A stretch of 38,934 nt of DNA from Saccharothrix sp. NRRL B-16348 (lineage in GTDB: Bacteria; Actinomycetota; Actinomycetes; Mycobacteriales; Pseudonocardiaceae). The stretch covers positions 1 through 38,934 of the forward strand of contig NZ_LGED01000266.1 in NCBI RefSeq assembly GCF_001280085.1. The letters are read 5' to 3'. Position numbers and translations under genes: made by a program. Positions 1 through 8,730 of the stretch are shown here, piece by piece (position 1 is the first letter of the stretch; each line of letters opens with the position of its first letter). A model generated the notes under the pieces. That model worked only from the letters and a program-made list of their open reading frames with translations, did not search any database and had not been told where the DNA came from.

Positions 1-1
1 C

Positions 2-466
<465 letters not shown>

Positions 467-475
467 CGGTTCGCG

Positions 476-516
476 GACAGGGGAGGCCCGGCGCGCGCCG
501 CCAGGCCTCCCCTGTC
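476..516. terminator. Bidirectional hairpin terminator between convergent genes
   Basis: A perfect 13-bp inverted repeat (arms 476-488 and 504-516) encloses a 15-nt GC-rich loop that can pair further. It sits in the 61-bp gap between the xylanase stop and the stop of the phytase-like gene, so it can serve both strands. It has no U-tract, as is usual in actinobacteria. Confidence 0.75.
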
Positions 517-527
517 GGGCGTCGTGC

Positions 528-2729
528 CTAGCGGATCCAGCCGAGGCGGAGGAAGACCGACTCGCCCGGCGCGTCGTCCACGCCGTCGTTGTCGACCACG
601 CCGACCAGGCGGCGCAGCGGGCCGTCGCCGACGACCGCCAGGCCCTCCGGCTTGTCGTGCGCGACGCCGCCGCCCGCGGTGAGCGCCGGCAGCAGGTCGC
701 GTGCCTCGGTCTTCGCGGCCAGTGGCTTGGGCTGACCCGCGGCGGCCGTGGCCAGGGCCGAGAGGTCCACCCGGTAGACCTTCTTGGTCACCGCGGCGGC
801 ACCGCGCTGGTTGTCGCGTTCGAGCACCAGCAGCGTGCGGTCGTCCAGCGCGGTCACCTCCGACAGGCCCACCCAGCCGGTCGACGCGGCGTCGAGCGGG
901 TACGCCGCGAACGACCACTCGCCCGTCGCGGGGGTGAAGCGGGCCAGGGTCGCCTCGCCCCGCCGGTCGTTCTTCCACTCCCGCTGCACGGCCAGCCACA
1001 CCTGCTCGCCGTCACCCCGGCCGGTGGTCGTCACGCCCTCGAAGCCGTTGCTCGTGGCCGTCGCCGCCACCTCGGCGGGCAACGGCACCTCGCGCACGAC
1101 CTCACCCGTCCGGGACACCTCGACCAGCAGGTTCGGCCGCGCCTTCCCGTCGCCCTCGGCGGCCACCCAGTAGCCGCCGTCCCGCCGCGCGGCGATGCCC
1201 TCGCCGTCGTAGTCCACCGGCCGTCCGCCCTTGGTCACGGTCAGCTCCGCGCGCACGCGGGCAGGCGCGGACCGCGTGTCGATCGTCAGCACGCGGGTCG
1301 GGACGTACGCCGAGTCGGTGATCGCCACGACGTCACCGCGGTTGCCCGGGATGCCGGACAGCCCCGACAGCGCGCCGAACCCGATGCCGTCGGACACGAT
1401 CGACGGTGAGCCCTCGTTGCGCGCCAACGCCACGGTCAGCGGCGTGCGGGTCAGGCGGTAGGACGTGAGCGACGACCGGACGCCGTCCTCGGCGGAGTCC
1501 TCCTCGGCCGACACGACCAGCGTGCCGGTCGCCGGGATCGGCAGCAGGCCTTCCGGGCCGACGCCGGTCGGCAACGCCTGCACGAAGCGCGGCCGGCGCG
1601 GGTCGTCCACGTCGTAGACGGCGACCAGGTTGGCGCGTTCGAGGCCGACGAACGCGTACCGGTGCCTGCCGAACGACGCCACGGCCAAGCCCTCCGGCTC
1701 GACGCCCTTGTTGTCCGAACGGCCGTCGGGGTACTGGCCCTGGCGGATCGCCACCTGCTGGAGCTCGTTGCCCGAGGAGAACACGACCCGGCCGGACGCC
1801 GCGTCGAACACCGTCCACGTACGCGAACCGCCCTGGTAGTCGCCCTCGTCGGCGGTGCCGAGCGTGCGGTCGTCCAGCCAGGCCACCGCGTCGGGCTCGC
1901 GGGCCGCGGTGATCGTCGCGGTCGGGTCGATCCGGCCGTCGTCCGCGACGTCCACGCCCTCGACCGTCACCGTGCCGGCCGAGAAGTGGTTCACCACCTC
2001 CGCCGAACGCAGGTCGACGATCGCGATGTGGTTGTTCTCCTGCAACGTCACGGCGGCCTGGCCCCGGCCGTTGACGCTGACGTACTCGGGTTCCGGGTCT
2101 TCCGGCGCGACCTCGGCGAGACCGGTGAGGCCGACCCGGCGCACCGTCCACGCCCGCGGACCACCCGCGAGGTCGACGACGGCGAGGAAACCGGCGGGCG
2201 CCTGCGGGAGCGCGCCGTCGGCGACGTCTTCGTCACGCTGGTTCTCGACGGCCACGGCGGCGTGGCGCCCGTCGGGGGAGATGTCGATCGAGTCCGGCTG
2301 CCCGCCGAGGTCGTGCGTGGCCACGACCGCCTCGGCGTCCAGGTCGACCACCACCAGCACGCCCGACGGCGCGGTGGACGACTCGGAGGTGTCGACGGCG
2401 ACCAGCGCCAGCCGGCCGAGGACGTCCACCGACGTGGGCTCGCCCGGCAGGTCGAGCACGCCGGCGGGGGAGAGCGCGCCGTCCCGGCCCAAGGCCGCGA
2501 ACCCGATCCGCCCGGCGGGGGAGTCGGTGTAGACGACGGTCCGGCCGTCCGCCGTCGCCGCCGCGATCTCGGCGGCGGTGTGCTCACCGGCCGAGCTGTT
2601 GGCGAACACGGACAGCGTGCCGACCCGCTGGAACCGGTCGGGCGGTGTCGCCGTCGCGGCGGGCGCCAGCAGCGACGCGGTCACCCCGCACACCATCAGA
2701 CCTGCGAGAACACGAACCGGACGGCTCAC
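528..2729 (-). CDS. Secreted esterase-like activity of phytase family protein (beta-propeller)
   Basis: The start is GTG at 2729, with GGAGG four bases upstream on the minus strand. An in-frame ATG 42 bp further up is possible, but GTG puts the signal peptide at the N terminus (SRPVRVLAGLMVCGVTASLL, cleavage near ATATP). The mature protein has repeated strand patterns typical of beta-propellers (VLVVVDLDAEAVV, DSIDISPDGRHAAVAVEN, HIAIVDLRSAEVV). Its C-terminal half resembles the esterase-like phytase domain (DYDGEGIAARRDGGYWVAAEGDG; NGFEGVTTTGRG). Length 733 residues. Known: such proteins are exported, and phosphoester hydrolysis is assumed rather than shown for most. It is convergent with the xylanase gene and probably stands alone. 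Confidence 0.82.
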   Translation of the reverse strand: MSRPVRVLAGLMVCGVTASLLAPAATATPPDRFQRVGTLSVFANSSAGEHTAAEIAAATADGRTVVYTDSPAGRIGFAALGRDGALSPAGVLDLPGEPTSVDVLGRLALVAVDTSESSTAPSGVLVVVDLDAEAVVATHDLGGQPDSIDISPDGRHAAVAVENQRDEDVADGALPQAPAGFLAVVDLAGGPRAWTVRRVGLTGLAEVAPEDPEPEYVSVNGRGQAAVTLQENNHIAIVDLRSAEVVNHFSAGTVTVEGVDVADDGRIDPTATITAAREPDAVAWLDDRTLGTADEGDYQGGSRTWTVFDAASGRVVFSSGNELQQVAIRQGQYPDGRSDNKGVEPEGLAVASFGRHRYAFVGLERANLVAVYDVDDPRRPRFVQALPTGVGPEGLLPIPATGTLVVSAEEDSAEDGVRSSLTSYRLTRTPLTVALARNEGSPSIVSDGIGFGALSGLSGIPGNRGDVVAITDSAYVPTRVLTIDTRSAPARVRAELTVTKGGRPVDYDGEGIAARRDGGYWVAAEGDGKARPNLLVEVSRTGEVVREVPLPAEVAATATSNGFEGVTTTGRGDGEQVWLAVQREWKNDRRGEATLARFTPATGEWSFAAYPLDAASTGWVGLSEVTALDDRTLLVLERDNQRGAAAVTKKVYRVDLSALATAAAGQPKPLAAKTEARDLLPALTAGGGVAHDKPEGLAVVGDGPLRRLVGVVDNDGVDDAPGESVFLRLGWIR

Positions 2730-2833
2730 GGGGCCTCCAACCTCGACGACGGCGCGCGCTTTGTAACCCATCGAGGCGTCCCGGGGGTGAACACCGGGTG
2801 GCGAGCGACCGCACCGTCACGTGGCGGGTTGTC

Positions 2834-3106
2834 CTAGTGGCCGCGGGCCTCCATGACCAGCAGCATCAGCGAGAGCAGCAGTTGCAGGACGGCGAGGCAC
2901 GTGCCCGTGACCGCGGTCCAGTCCAGCCGGTACTCGGTCTTGGTGGCCATCGACAGCGCGCCGCACGCCACCGCGCCGACCGCCATGACCGTGCCACCGG
3001 CCGGGATCGGCCAGCTGAGCAGGGCGAGGCACAGTGAGATCGGTCCGAGCCAGGCGTCCTTGCCCGGGCGGTCTTTGGCGGGGAGCTGCCGCATCATGTC
3101 GTCCAT
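2834..3106 (-). CDS. Small multi-spanning membrane protein, DUF4190-like
   Basis: About 90 residues with a charged N terminus (MDDMMRQLPAKDRPGKD) and three hydrophobic segments: LGPISLCLALLSWPIPAGG, VMAVGAVACGALSMA and VTGTCLAVLQLLLSLMLLVM. The pattern resembles small DUF4190-type proteins, for which no function is established. The start is uncertain: ATG at 3106 lacks a clear Shine-Dalgarno, and GTG at 3142 would add 12 residues with no better signal. It lies 73 bp downstream of the CorA gene on the same strand, so co-transcription is possible. Confidence 0.6.
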   Translation of the reverse strand: MDDMMRQLPAKDRPGKDAWLGPISLCLALLSWPIPAGGTVMAVGAVACGALSMATKTEYRLDWTAVTGTCLAVLQLLLSLMLLVMEARGH

Positions 3107-3179
3107 GGTGCCGTGAGCCGGATCCGCGGGACGCGCCGCCACCGCCTTGGGGCGCCGGGCGCGTGCCTCCCGCGTTTCG

Positions 3180-4232
3180 TCACAGCCACCGGTTGCGCTT
3201 GAACAGCCGGTACAGGGTCACGCACACGGCCAGCGTCGCCGACAGCACCAAGGGGTAGCCGTACTGCCAGCGCAGCTCGGGCATGTGGTCGAAGTTCATG
3301 CCGTACACGCCCGCGACCATGGTCGGCACGGCGATGATCGCCACCCAGGCGGACATCTTCCGCATGTCGTTGTTCTGCTGCAGCGACACCTTGGCCAGCG
3401 TCGCGTTGACCAGCGTGGTCAGCATCTCGTCGAAGGCGACGACCCGTTCCGCGGCGGCCGTGAGGTGGTCGTCGACGTTGCGGAAGTAGGAGCGCACCAC
3501 GTCGGGCACCAGCGGGCCGCACGCGCCCTCGCTGAGCTTGCGCAGCGGGCCCGCCAGCGGCATCACGGCCCGCCGCAGCTCCATGATCTCGCGTTTGACC
3601 AGGTACATCTGCTCGACGCCGATCTCGCTGCGCGGCGCGAACACCGCGGTCTCGACCAGGTCGACGTCACCCTCGAACGCCTCGATCACCTCGCGGTAGC
3701 CGTCGACCACGCGGTCGGCGATCTCGTGCAGCACCATCGCCGGCCCCGCGGCCAGCAGGTGCGGCGCGGCCTCCAGCTGACGGCGCACGTCGCCCAGCTC
3801 CGAGTGGTGGCCGTGGCGGACCGTGACGACGTAGTCGTGGCCGACGAACACCATGATCTCGCCGGACTCCACGATCTCGTTCGCCGTCGTCGGCGACTCG
3901 TGCTCCACGAACCGCAGGGTCTTGAGCACCATGAACAGGTTGTCGTCGTAGCGGTCGAGCTTGGGTCGCTGGTGGGCGTGCACGGCGTCCTCGACGGCCA
4001 GCTCGTGCAGCCCGAACGCGTCGGCGACGTCGCGGATGCGGTCCTCGTCGGGCTGGAACAGCCCGACCCAGACGAACCCGACCCCGCGCGCCCGCACCTC
4101 GGCGACCGCGTCGGCGGGCGTCCAGTCGCCGGGCAGCCGCACACCGTCGACGTAGACCGCGCACGCCACCACGGCGTCCCGCCGCACGTCCGAGACCGCG
4201 CCGGGCGCTCCGTCGGCGGCAGGGCTCACCAT
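3180..4232 (-). CDS. corA: CorA-type magnesium/divalent cation channel
   Basis: 350 residues with a long cytoplasmic N-terminal domain and two C-terminal transmembrane helices. The first helix ends in the family signature (GVYGMNFDHMPEL, residues about 305-320), the GMN loop that selects hydrated Mg2+. The last helix ends in a basic tail (RLFKRNRWL). ATG at 4232 was chosen because AGGA lies eight bases upstream; a second ATG nine bases earlier is possible. Known: CorA homopentamers import Mg2+, and some relatives export Zn2+ or other ions. A 317-bp region with two palindromes separates it from the divergent MFS gene. Confidence 0.9.
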   Translation of the reverse strand: MVSPAADGAPGAVSDVRRDAVVACAVYVDGVRLPGDWTPADAVAEVRARGVGFVWVGLFQPDEDRIRDVADAFGLHELAVEDAVHAHQRPKLDRYDDNLFMVLKTLRFVEHESPTTANEIVESGEIMVFVGHDYVVTVRHGHHSELGDVRRQLEAAPHLLAAGPAMVLHEIADRVVDGYREVIEAFEGDVDLVETAVFAPRSEIGVEQMYLVKREIMELRRAVMPLAGPLRKLSEGACGPLVPDVVRSYFRNVDDHLTAAAERVVAFDEMLTTLVNATLAKVSLQQNNDMRKMSAWVAIIAVPTMVAGVYGMNFDHMPELRWQYGYPLVLSATLAVCVTLYRLFKRNRWL

Positions 4233-4324
4233 GCCGATCATCCTGCCGCACTCGCCTCCCGGACGGGTGACGGACGCGAATGCGTGTTCGACGGGTTCGG
4301 TGTCGGGGCGGCCCGGATCCGGGT

Positions 4325-4341
4325 CAGTCCACAGTGGACTG
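4325..4341. promoter_or_regulatory. Perfect 17-bp palindrome upstream of corA
   Basis: CAGTCCAC, one central base, then GTGGACTG: 8-bp perfect arms. It lies 93 bp upstream of the corA start, in a position suited to an operator. No cognate regulator is apparent in the neighbourhood. Confidence 0.4.
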
Positions 4342-4481
4342 TCGGCGGTCCGCTGCCTTCGACCTCCGGGTGCGGGATGGTCTGGGGGTGCCGGAACACG
4401 GGGGATGTCTCGCGGGCGGGACGGGGAGCGGCGCGCTGACGTCGTCGAACGGTCCTGCGCAAGGTCATTCGGTTGCGGTGT

Positions 4482-4497
4482 TAGGGATCGTTCCCTA
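4482..4497. promoter_or_regulatory. TAGGGA-N4-TCCCTA operator-like palindrome before MFS gene
   Basis: Perfect 6-bp arms separated by TCGT, ending 52 bp before the exporter ATG. The size and dyad symmetry fit a TetR-type operator, and efflux genes are often under such control. No TetR gene is adjacent, so the regulator would have to be encoded elsewhere. Confidence 0.45.
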
Positions 4498-4549
4498 CCG
4501 TCCGATCGGCATCGCACGCCGACTCCGTGAACAGAACCGAGGAAATCCC

Positions 4550-5752
4550 ATGAGTGCAGACACGCGTCCCGCACCGAGCCGGGCGCGGACCGCCCTGGCG
4601 CTGACCGCGTTGTTCTGCGGCACGTTCGTGATGGGCAGCGCCGAACTGATCGTGGTCGGCATCCTGAACCTCATCGCCGCGGACCTGGACGTCTCGATCG
4701 GCACCGCCGGCAGCCTCGTCACCAGCTACGCGCTGGGCATCTCCCTCGGCGGTCCGGTGCTGACCGCCCTCACGATCAGGTTCGCCCGCAGGCGGCTGCT
4801 CCAGGTCTCGTTGGCCGCGTACGTCCTCGTCAACGCCGTCGCCGTGGTGGCCACGACCTTCGGCCTGCTGCTGGCCGCCCGCGTGCTCACCGGGGCGCTG
4901 CACGGCCTGTTCATCGGGGTGGCCTTCGCGGTCGGGGTGGGCATGATGCCGCCGGAGAAGATGGGCAAGGCGATCTCGTTCGTCTTCGGCGGCATCGCCG
5001 TCTCGACGGCGCTCGGCGTCCCGATCGGCACCCTGATCGGCCAGAGCCGGGGCTGGGAGGCGTCGTTCGTCGCGATCGTCATCGCCGGCGTGCTCACGCT
5101 CGCGCTGGCCCTGGCGGTCATCCCGGCCGTGCCGAACTCGGGCATCGGCGGCTTCGGCGCGCAGGCCAGGCACGCGTTCGCGCCCAAGGTCCTGGCCCTG
5201 CTCGGCCTCGGCTTCCTGATCATGGGCGGCCAGTTCGCCGGCCTGACGTTCATCCAGCCGTTCCTGGCCGACGTCACGGGGGTCTCCGGCGGCACGATCG
5301 CGGTCTTCCTGCTGGTGTACGGCATCGCCAACGCGGTCGGCACGTTCGCGGGCGGCGCGGCGGCGGACCGGAACGCGGCCGCCACGATCGTCCTCGGCGG
5401 CGTCGTGCTGGTGCTCGCCCTCGCCGCGCTGTACTTCCTCGGCTCGAACCCGGTGGTCGCGGCGATCGCGCTGTTCGTGTGGGGGATCGTCGGTTTCGGC
5501 ATGGTCCCGTCGATCCAGCACCGGGTCGTCGGCCTCGCCGGTCCGGGCCGTGACCTGGCGGCCACCCTGCCCGCGTCCGCCGTGACCCTGGGCATCGCGA
5601 TCGGCGCGCTCGTCGGCGGCTCGGTGGTCAGCCGCGGCTCGGACGGCCCGATGCTCATCTCGCTGATCGTCTGCGCGGCGGGCGTCGTGGCGGCTTGGGG
5701 GACCAGCTTCCTCAAGCCCGCGCCCGAGCCGCTGCGGGTGTCCGCAACCTGA
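4550..5752 (+). CDS. MFS efflux transporter, DHA1/AraJ-like
   Basis: 400 residues with about 12 hydrophobic helices. Features typical of 12-TM drug:H+ antiporters: a hydrophobic first helix (LTALFCGTFVMGSAELIVVG), the loop 2-3 basic motif (RFARRRLLQ) and a motif-C-like stretch in helix 5 (ALGVPIGTLIGQSRGWEASF). The closest named relatives are arabinose-efflux/AraJ-type permeases; the substrate cannot be read from sequence. ATG at 4550 is preceded by GAGGA at 4539-4543. A palindromic operator candidate lies just upstream. The next gene starts 51 bp later but appears to have its own leaderless promoter. Confidence 0.85.
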   Translation: MSADTRPAPSRARTALALTALFCGTFVMGSAELIVVGILNLIAADLDVSIGTAGSLVTSYALGISLGGPVLTALTIRFARRRLLQVSLAAYVLVNAVAVVATTFGLLLAARVLTGALHGLFIGVAFAVGVGMMPPEKMGKAISFVFGGIAVSTALGVPIGTLIGQSRGWEASFVAIVIAGVLTLALALAVIPAVPNSGIGGFGAQARHAFAPKVLALLGLGFLIMGGQFAGLTFIQPFLADVTGVSGGTIAVFLLVYGIANAVGTFAGGAAADRNAAATIVLGGVVLVLALAALYFLGSNPVVAAIALFVWGIVGFGMVPSIQHRVVGLAGPGRDLAATLPASAVTLGIAIGALVGGSVVSRGSDGPMLISLIVCAAGVVAAWGTSFLKPAPEPLRVSAT

Positions 5753-5803
5753 ACGGGTGGTTTTCGCGCACCGTGACCGCGTGGGGACGTTAAGTTGCCC
5801 GGT

Positions 5804-6625
5804 GTGAAGCGTTCCGTATGGGTAGTCGTGCTCGCCCTGGTCGCCGGGTTGGTGGCGCCGACGCAGGCCATGGCGGTGGTGCGGTCGCCGGGGGAGTGCG
5901 CGACGTCGTTGGACTGCACGGCCGCCGAGATCGACCGGATGGCGATGGCGGACCGGCTGGAGTTCCTCCGCCTGGTGCAGAGCGGACCCGCCGCGGAGCT
6001 GGGCGCGGCGGACCGCTGGCGCAACATCGAGGGCGTGCTGTCGTTCTTCCGCGATCACCGGCTCGGCACGCCGGGCACGTGGATCTCGCACGTCGACGCG
6101 GGGATCCTGGAGGGGATCGAACGCGGCGTCGCGCTCGCGCTGGGTCGCGCGACCGACGGCTTCGGCAACCCCGGTTCGGCGCGGTGGGCCGACTACCTGA
6201 CCCGGCTGCACCGGGGTGAGCTGACCGTCCGCAACGTCCACGACCGGGCGTGGAGCGAAGCCGAGCAGGCCTCCACCGAGCACGGCGTCGCGGTCGCCGA
6301 GCAGGTGCACGGCCTCGTGCCGACGGCGGTCGAGCGCCGGTTCTTCCTGTTCTCGGAGTTCTACCGGTGGACGCTGCGCAACCGGCCCGTGGTGCTGGAC
6401 CTGCTGCTGGTCTACGCCGCGCTGCTGAACCCCGTGCTGGTCGTGCGGCGCGTGCCGTTCGTGGACTGGCTGACCGACGTGCGCGAGTCCGCGCCGTCGC
6501 GCAAGGGGTCCGAGATGGCCTACGCCTACGCGCAGCTCGACCCGATCAACGGGGCGTTCGGCACCATCGACCTCCTGCTCGCCTACATCCCGGAGCTGTA
6601 CGAGGAGTTCGAGGCCACCCGGTAG
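5804..6625 (+). CDS. Secreted protein of unknown function
   Basis: 273 residues. GTG at 5804 begins a clear signal peptide (KRSVWVVVLALVAGLVAP, cleavage near AMA). A -10-like TAAGTT at 5791-5796 ends seven bases before the GTG, suggesting a leaderless transcript. The mature part starts with two Cys (GECATSLDC) and is rich in Trp, Tyr and charged residues. A hydrophobic patch near residues 195-215 (VVLDLLLVYAALLNPVLVV) could be a membrane segment or a buried helix. I do not recognise the family. The conserved-looking core (RWRNIEGVLSFFRDH; GTWISHVDAGILEGIERG) suggests a real, probably actinobacterial, family. A strong hairpin follows. Confidence 0.7.
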   Translation: MKRSVWVVVLALVAGLVAPTQAMAVVRSPGECATSLDCTAAEIDRMAMADRLEFLRLVQSGPAAELGAADRWRNIEGVLSFFRDHRLGTPGTWISHVDAGILEGIERGVALALGRATDGFGNPGSARWADYLTRLHRGELTVRNVHDRAWSEAEQASTEHGVAVAEQVHGLVPTAVERRFFLFSEFYRWTLRNRPVVLDLLLVYAALLNPVLVVRRVPFVDWLTDVRESAPSRKGSEMAYAYAQLDPINGAFGTIDLLLAYIPELYEEFEATR

Positions 6626-6642
6626 GGCTCCGGGGCGGGTGT

Positions 6643-6681
6643 CCGCTGTGGAGGGTCGGCGGTGTTCGCCCTCCACAGCGG
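6643..6681. terminator. Hairpin terminator between convergent genes
   Basis: A perfect 13-bp stem (6643-6655 with 6669-6681) and a 13-nt loop, in the 66-bp gap between the secreted orphan and the ABC exporter stop. It is likely used from both sides. Confidence 0.75.
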
Positions 6682-6691
6682 TGGTCCACGG

Positions 6692-8539
6692 TCAGGACGG
6701 TTTCGCGCCCACCGCGTCCGGCTCACCCGCGTCGACGTCGTCGGGCGCGGTCTCGTCCAGGAAGCCGCCGGACTGGTGGCGCCACAGCTTCGCGTACGAG
6801 CCGTCGGCGTCGAGCAGTTCGGCGTGCGTGCCCTGCTCCACGATCCCGCCCCGGTCGAGCACGATCAGCCGGTCCATCCGCACGACGGTGCTCAGCCGGT
6901 GCGCGACGACGAGTGCCGTGCGGCCCTCCATGAGCCGCCACAGCGCCTCCTGGACCAGCACCTCGCTCTCCGAGTCCAACGCGCTGGTCGCCTCGTCCAG
7001 CAGCAGGATCGGCGCGTCGCGCAGGATCGCGCGGGCCAGCGCGACCCGTTGCCGCTGCCCGCCGGACAGCTTGATCCCGCGTTCGCCGACCATCGTGTCG
7101 AACCCGTCGGGCAGCGCGTCGGCGAACTCCGTCACGTGGGCGGCGTCGGCGGCGCGCCGGATCTCGGCGTCGGTCGCGCCCGGCCGGGCGAAGGCGATGT
7201 TCTCCCGCAGGGTCCGGTGGAACATGGCCGGGTCCTGCGGCACGTACGCGATCAGGCTGCGCAGGTCGGTTTGGCGCAGCCGCGCGATGTCCTGCCCGCC
7301 GATGAGGATGCGGCCCTCGTCGACGTCCATCAGCCGCAGCAGCAGCCGGGTGAGCGTGGTCTTGCCGCCGCCGGAGCGGCCGACCAGCCCGATCCGCGTG
7401 CCCGCCGGGACGTCCAGGTCCAAGCCGGTGAACAGCGGCTTGCCGCCGCCGTGCGCGAACACCACGCCGTCGAACCGGACCCCGGAGTCCTCGACCCGCA
7501 ACGGTTCCGGGTCCTCCGGGTCGAGCACGGTCGGGTCGTCGAGCAGCAGTTCGGTGAACTGCGCGGCCTCGGTGAGAGCGCTCTCGAACCGCCGGTAGAT
7601 CTGGTTGAACTCGAACATGATCCGCGTCGCGTTGGTGTAGTAGGCGAACGTCACCACGATCGCCTCCACCCCCAGCCCGCCGCTGACCCCGACGGCGACC
7701 GCGAGGCCGAGCGCGTTGGTCAGCACGGACAGCGGCGCCACCACCGTGTCGATGCGCAGGTTGCCGTAGTCCCACGACCGCAGCGCCAGCACCTTGGTCT
7801 CGGCGGCCCGGTCCCGGTGCTCCGCGCTCTCCCGCTCCTCGGCCGCGAACGCCCGCACCGTCTCCATGTTCATCAGCGTGTCGGCGACGTGCCCGGACAG
7901 CCGGGCGTAGGCGGCCTCGCGCTCGGCGACCAGGCGTTGGCGGCGGCGGATGAGCGGCGCCACCACGAAGCCCGTGACGAGGATCAGGCCGAGCAGCACC
8001 GCGACGAGCAGCGGGTGGTAGCTCCACAGCACGACGCACGCGAAGCCCAGCGGGATGATGTTGGCGACGATCCTGAACGCCACCGTGTCGACGAACTCCT
8101 CGAAGCGCGACGCGAAGCTCAGCACCCGCTTGGTGAGCGAACCGGCGAAGTTGTCGTGGAAGAACGCCGCGTCCTTGGCGAGCAGCGCGTCCATGCCGAA
8201 CACCGACAGGTGCTCGATCCCGCGTCCGTCGGTGCGGTTGAGGCAGTGGACGCCGATGCGCCACAGCACCTCCGCGAGCAGCATCAGGCCCGCGAAGACC
8301 AGCACGTACGGCAGCACGGTGGCGAGACCGGTGTCGCCGCCGTTCGCGAGCCGACCCGCGAGCGCGCCGACCGCCAGCGGTGTCAGGTAGAGCAGGCACG
8401 TGTTGCCCAGCGCGGGCAGCACGAGCGCGCCCACGCCGAGGAGCCGGTGCCGTCGTAACTCCCGGCCGTACAGGCGCAGGGCGAGCAGCACCGCTGTTTT
8501 GCGTTTGTTGACGGGTTTTTCGGACCTTGGCGCAGCCAT
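6692..8539 (-). CDS. ABC exporter (fused transmembrane and ATPase domains)
   Basis: 615 residues. The N-terminal half is an exporter membrane domain with about six helices (residues 30-310). The C-terminal half is a complete nucleotide-binding domain: Walker A (GRSGGGKTT), Q-loop (YVPQDP), signature (LSGGQRQR), Walker B (ILLLDEATSALD) and H-loop (VAHRLST). As a half-transporter it should form a homodimer and expel lipids, drugs or peptides; the substrate is unknown. ATG at 8539 has GGGAG four bases upstream. It is monocistronic, convergent with the secreted orphan and separated from the tannase gene by a hairpin. The tail after residue 590 is short and acidic. Confidence 0.92.
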   Translation of the reverse strand: MAAPRSEKPVNKRKTAVLLALRLYGRELRRHRLLGVGALVLPALGNTCLLYLTPLAVGALAGRLANGGDTGLATVLPYVLVFAGLMLLAEVLWRIGVHCLNRTDGRGIEHLSVFGMDALLAKDAAFFHDNFAGSLTKRVLSFASRFEEFVDTVAFRIVANIIPLGFACVVLWSYHPLLVAVLLGLILVTGFVVAPLIRRRQRLVAEREAAYARLSGHVADTLMNMETVRAFAAEERESAEHRDRAAETKVLALRSWDYGNLRIDTVVAPLSVLTNALGLAVAVGVSGGLGVEAIVVTFAYYTNATRIMFEFNQIYRRFESALTEAAQFTELLLDDPTVLDPEDPEPLRVEDSGVRFDGVVFAHGGGKPLFTGLDLDVPAGTRIGLVGRSGGGKTTLTRLLLRLMDVDEGRILIGGQDIARLRQTDLRSLIAYVPQDPAMFHRTLRENIAFARPGATDAEIRRAADAAHVTEFADALPDGFDTMVGERGIKLSGGQRQRVALARAILRDAPILLLDEATSALDSESEVLVQEALWRLMEGRTALVVAHRLSTVVRMDRLIVLDRGGIVEQGTHAELLDADGSYAKLWRHQSGGFLDETAPDDVDAGEPDAVGAKPS

Positions 8540-8687
8540 CCGACTCCCTTCGGGGGCACCTCGGGTGTTGTCGATGTTGCCCCACCGGACCGGCTGACGG
8601 CGATCGATTAACGGCGGCACGCCCTTCCGCGCCACCCGGAATTCCTTCTGCGCCAACGTTTCGACGAGTTGTCGCGAAACGCGCGGG

Positions 8688-8722
8688 CCACCGCCCGCAC
8701 CGGGTGCCGGCGCGGGCGGTGG
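8688..8722 (-). terminator. Hairpin terminator after tannase gene
   Basis: A perfect 11-bp stem (8688-8698 with 8712-8722) around a 13-nt loop begins nine bases past the tannase stop on the minus strand. It separates this gene from the ABC exporter, transcribed in the same direction. Confidence 0.65.
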
Positions 8723-8730
8723 GGGAGGGG

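Larger units (their letters stand above)
4233..4549. other. Divergent intergenic region, no gene
   Basis: This is the only stretch over 300 bp without a gene. It separates corA (leftward) from the MFS exporter (rightward) and must hold both promoters. Apart from two palindromes listed separately (4325-4341 and 4482-4497) I see no RNA gene, riboswitch fold or small coding sequence that I can support. Confidence 0.6.

Noticed and set aside
4481..6676. A 731-codon open frame on the minus strand across the MFS exporter and secreted orphan
   Set aside because: Its composition is His/Arg/Asp-rich shadow coding typical of GC-rich DNA; the plus-strand genes have recognisable domains, ribosome binding sites and a terminator.
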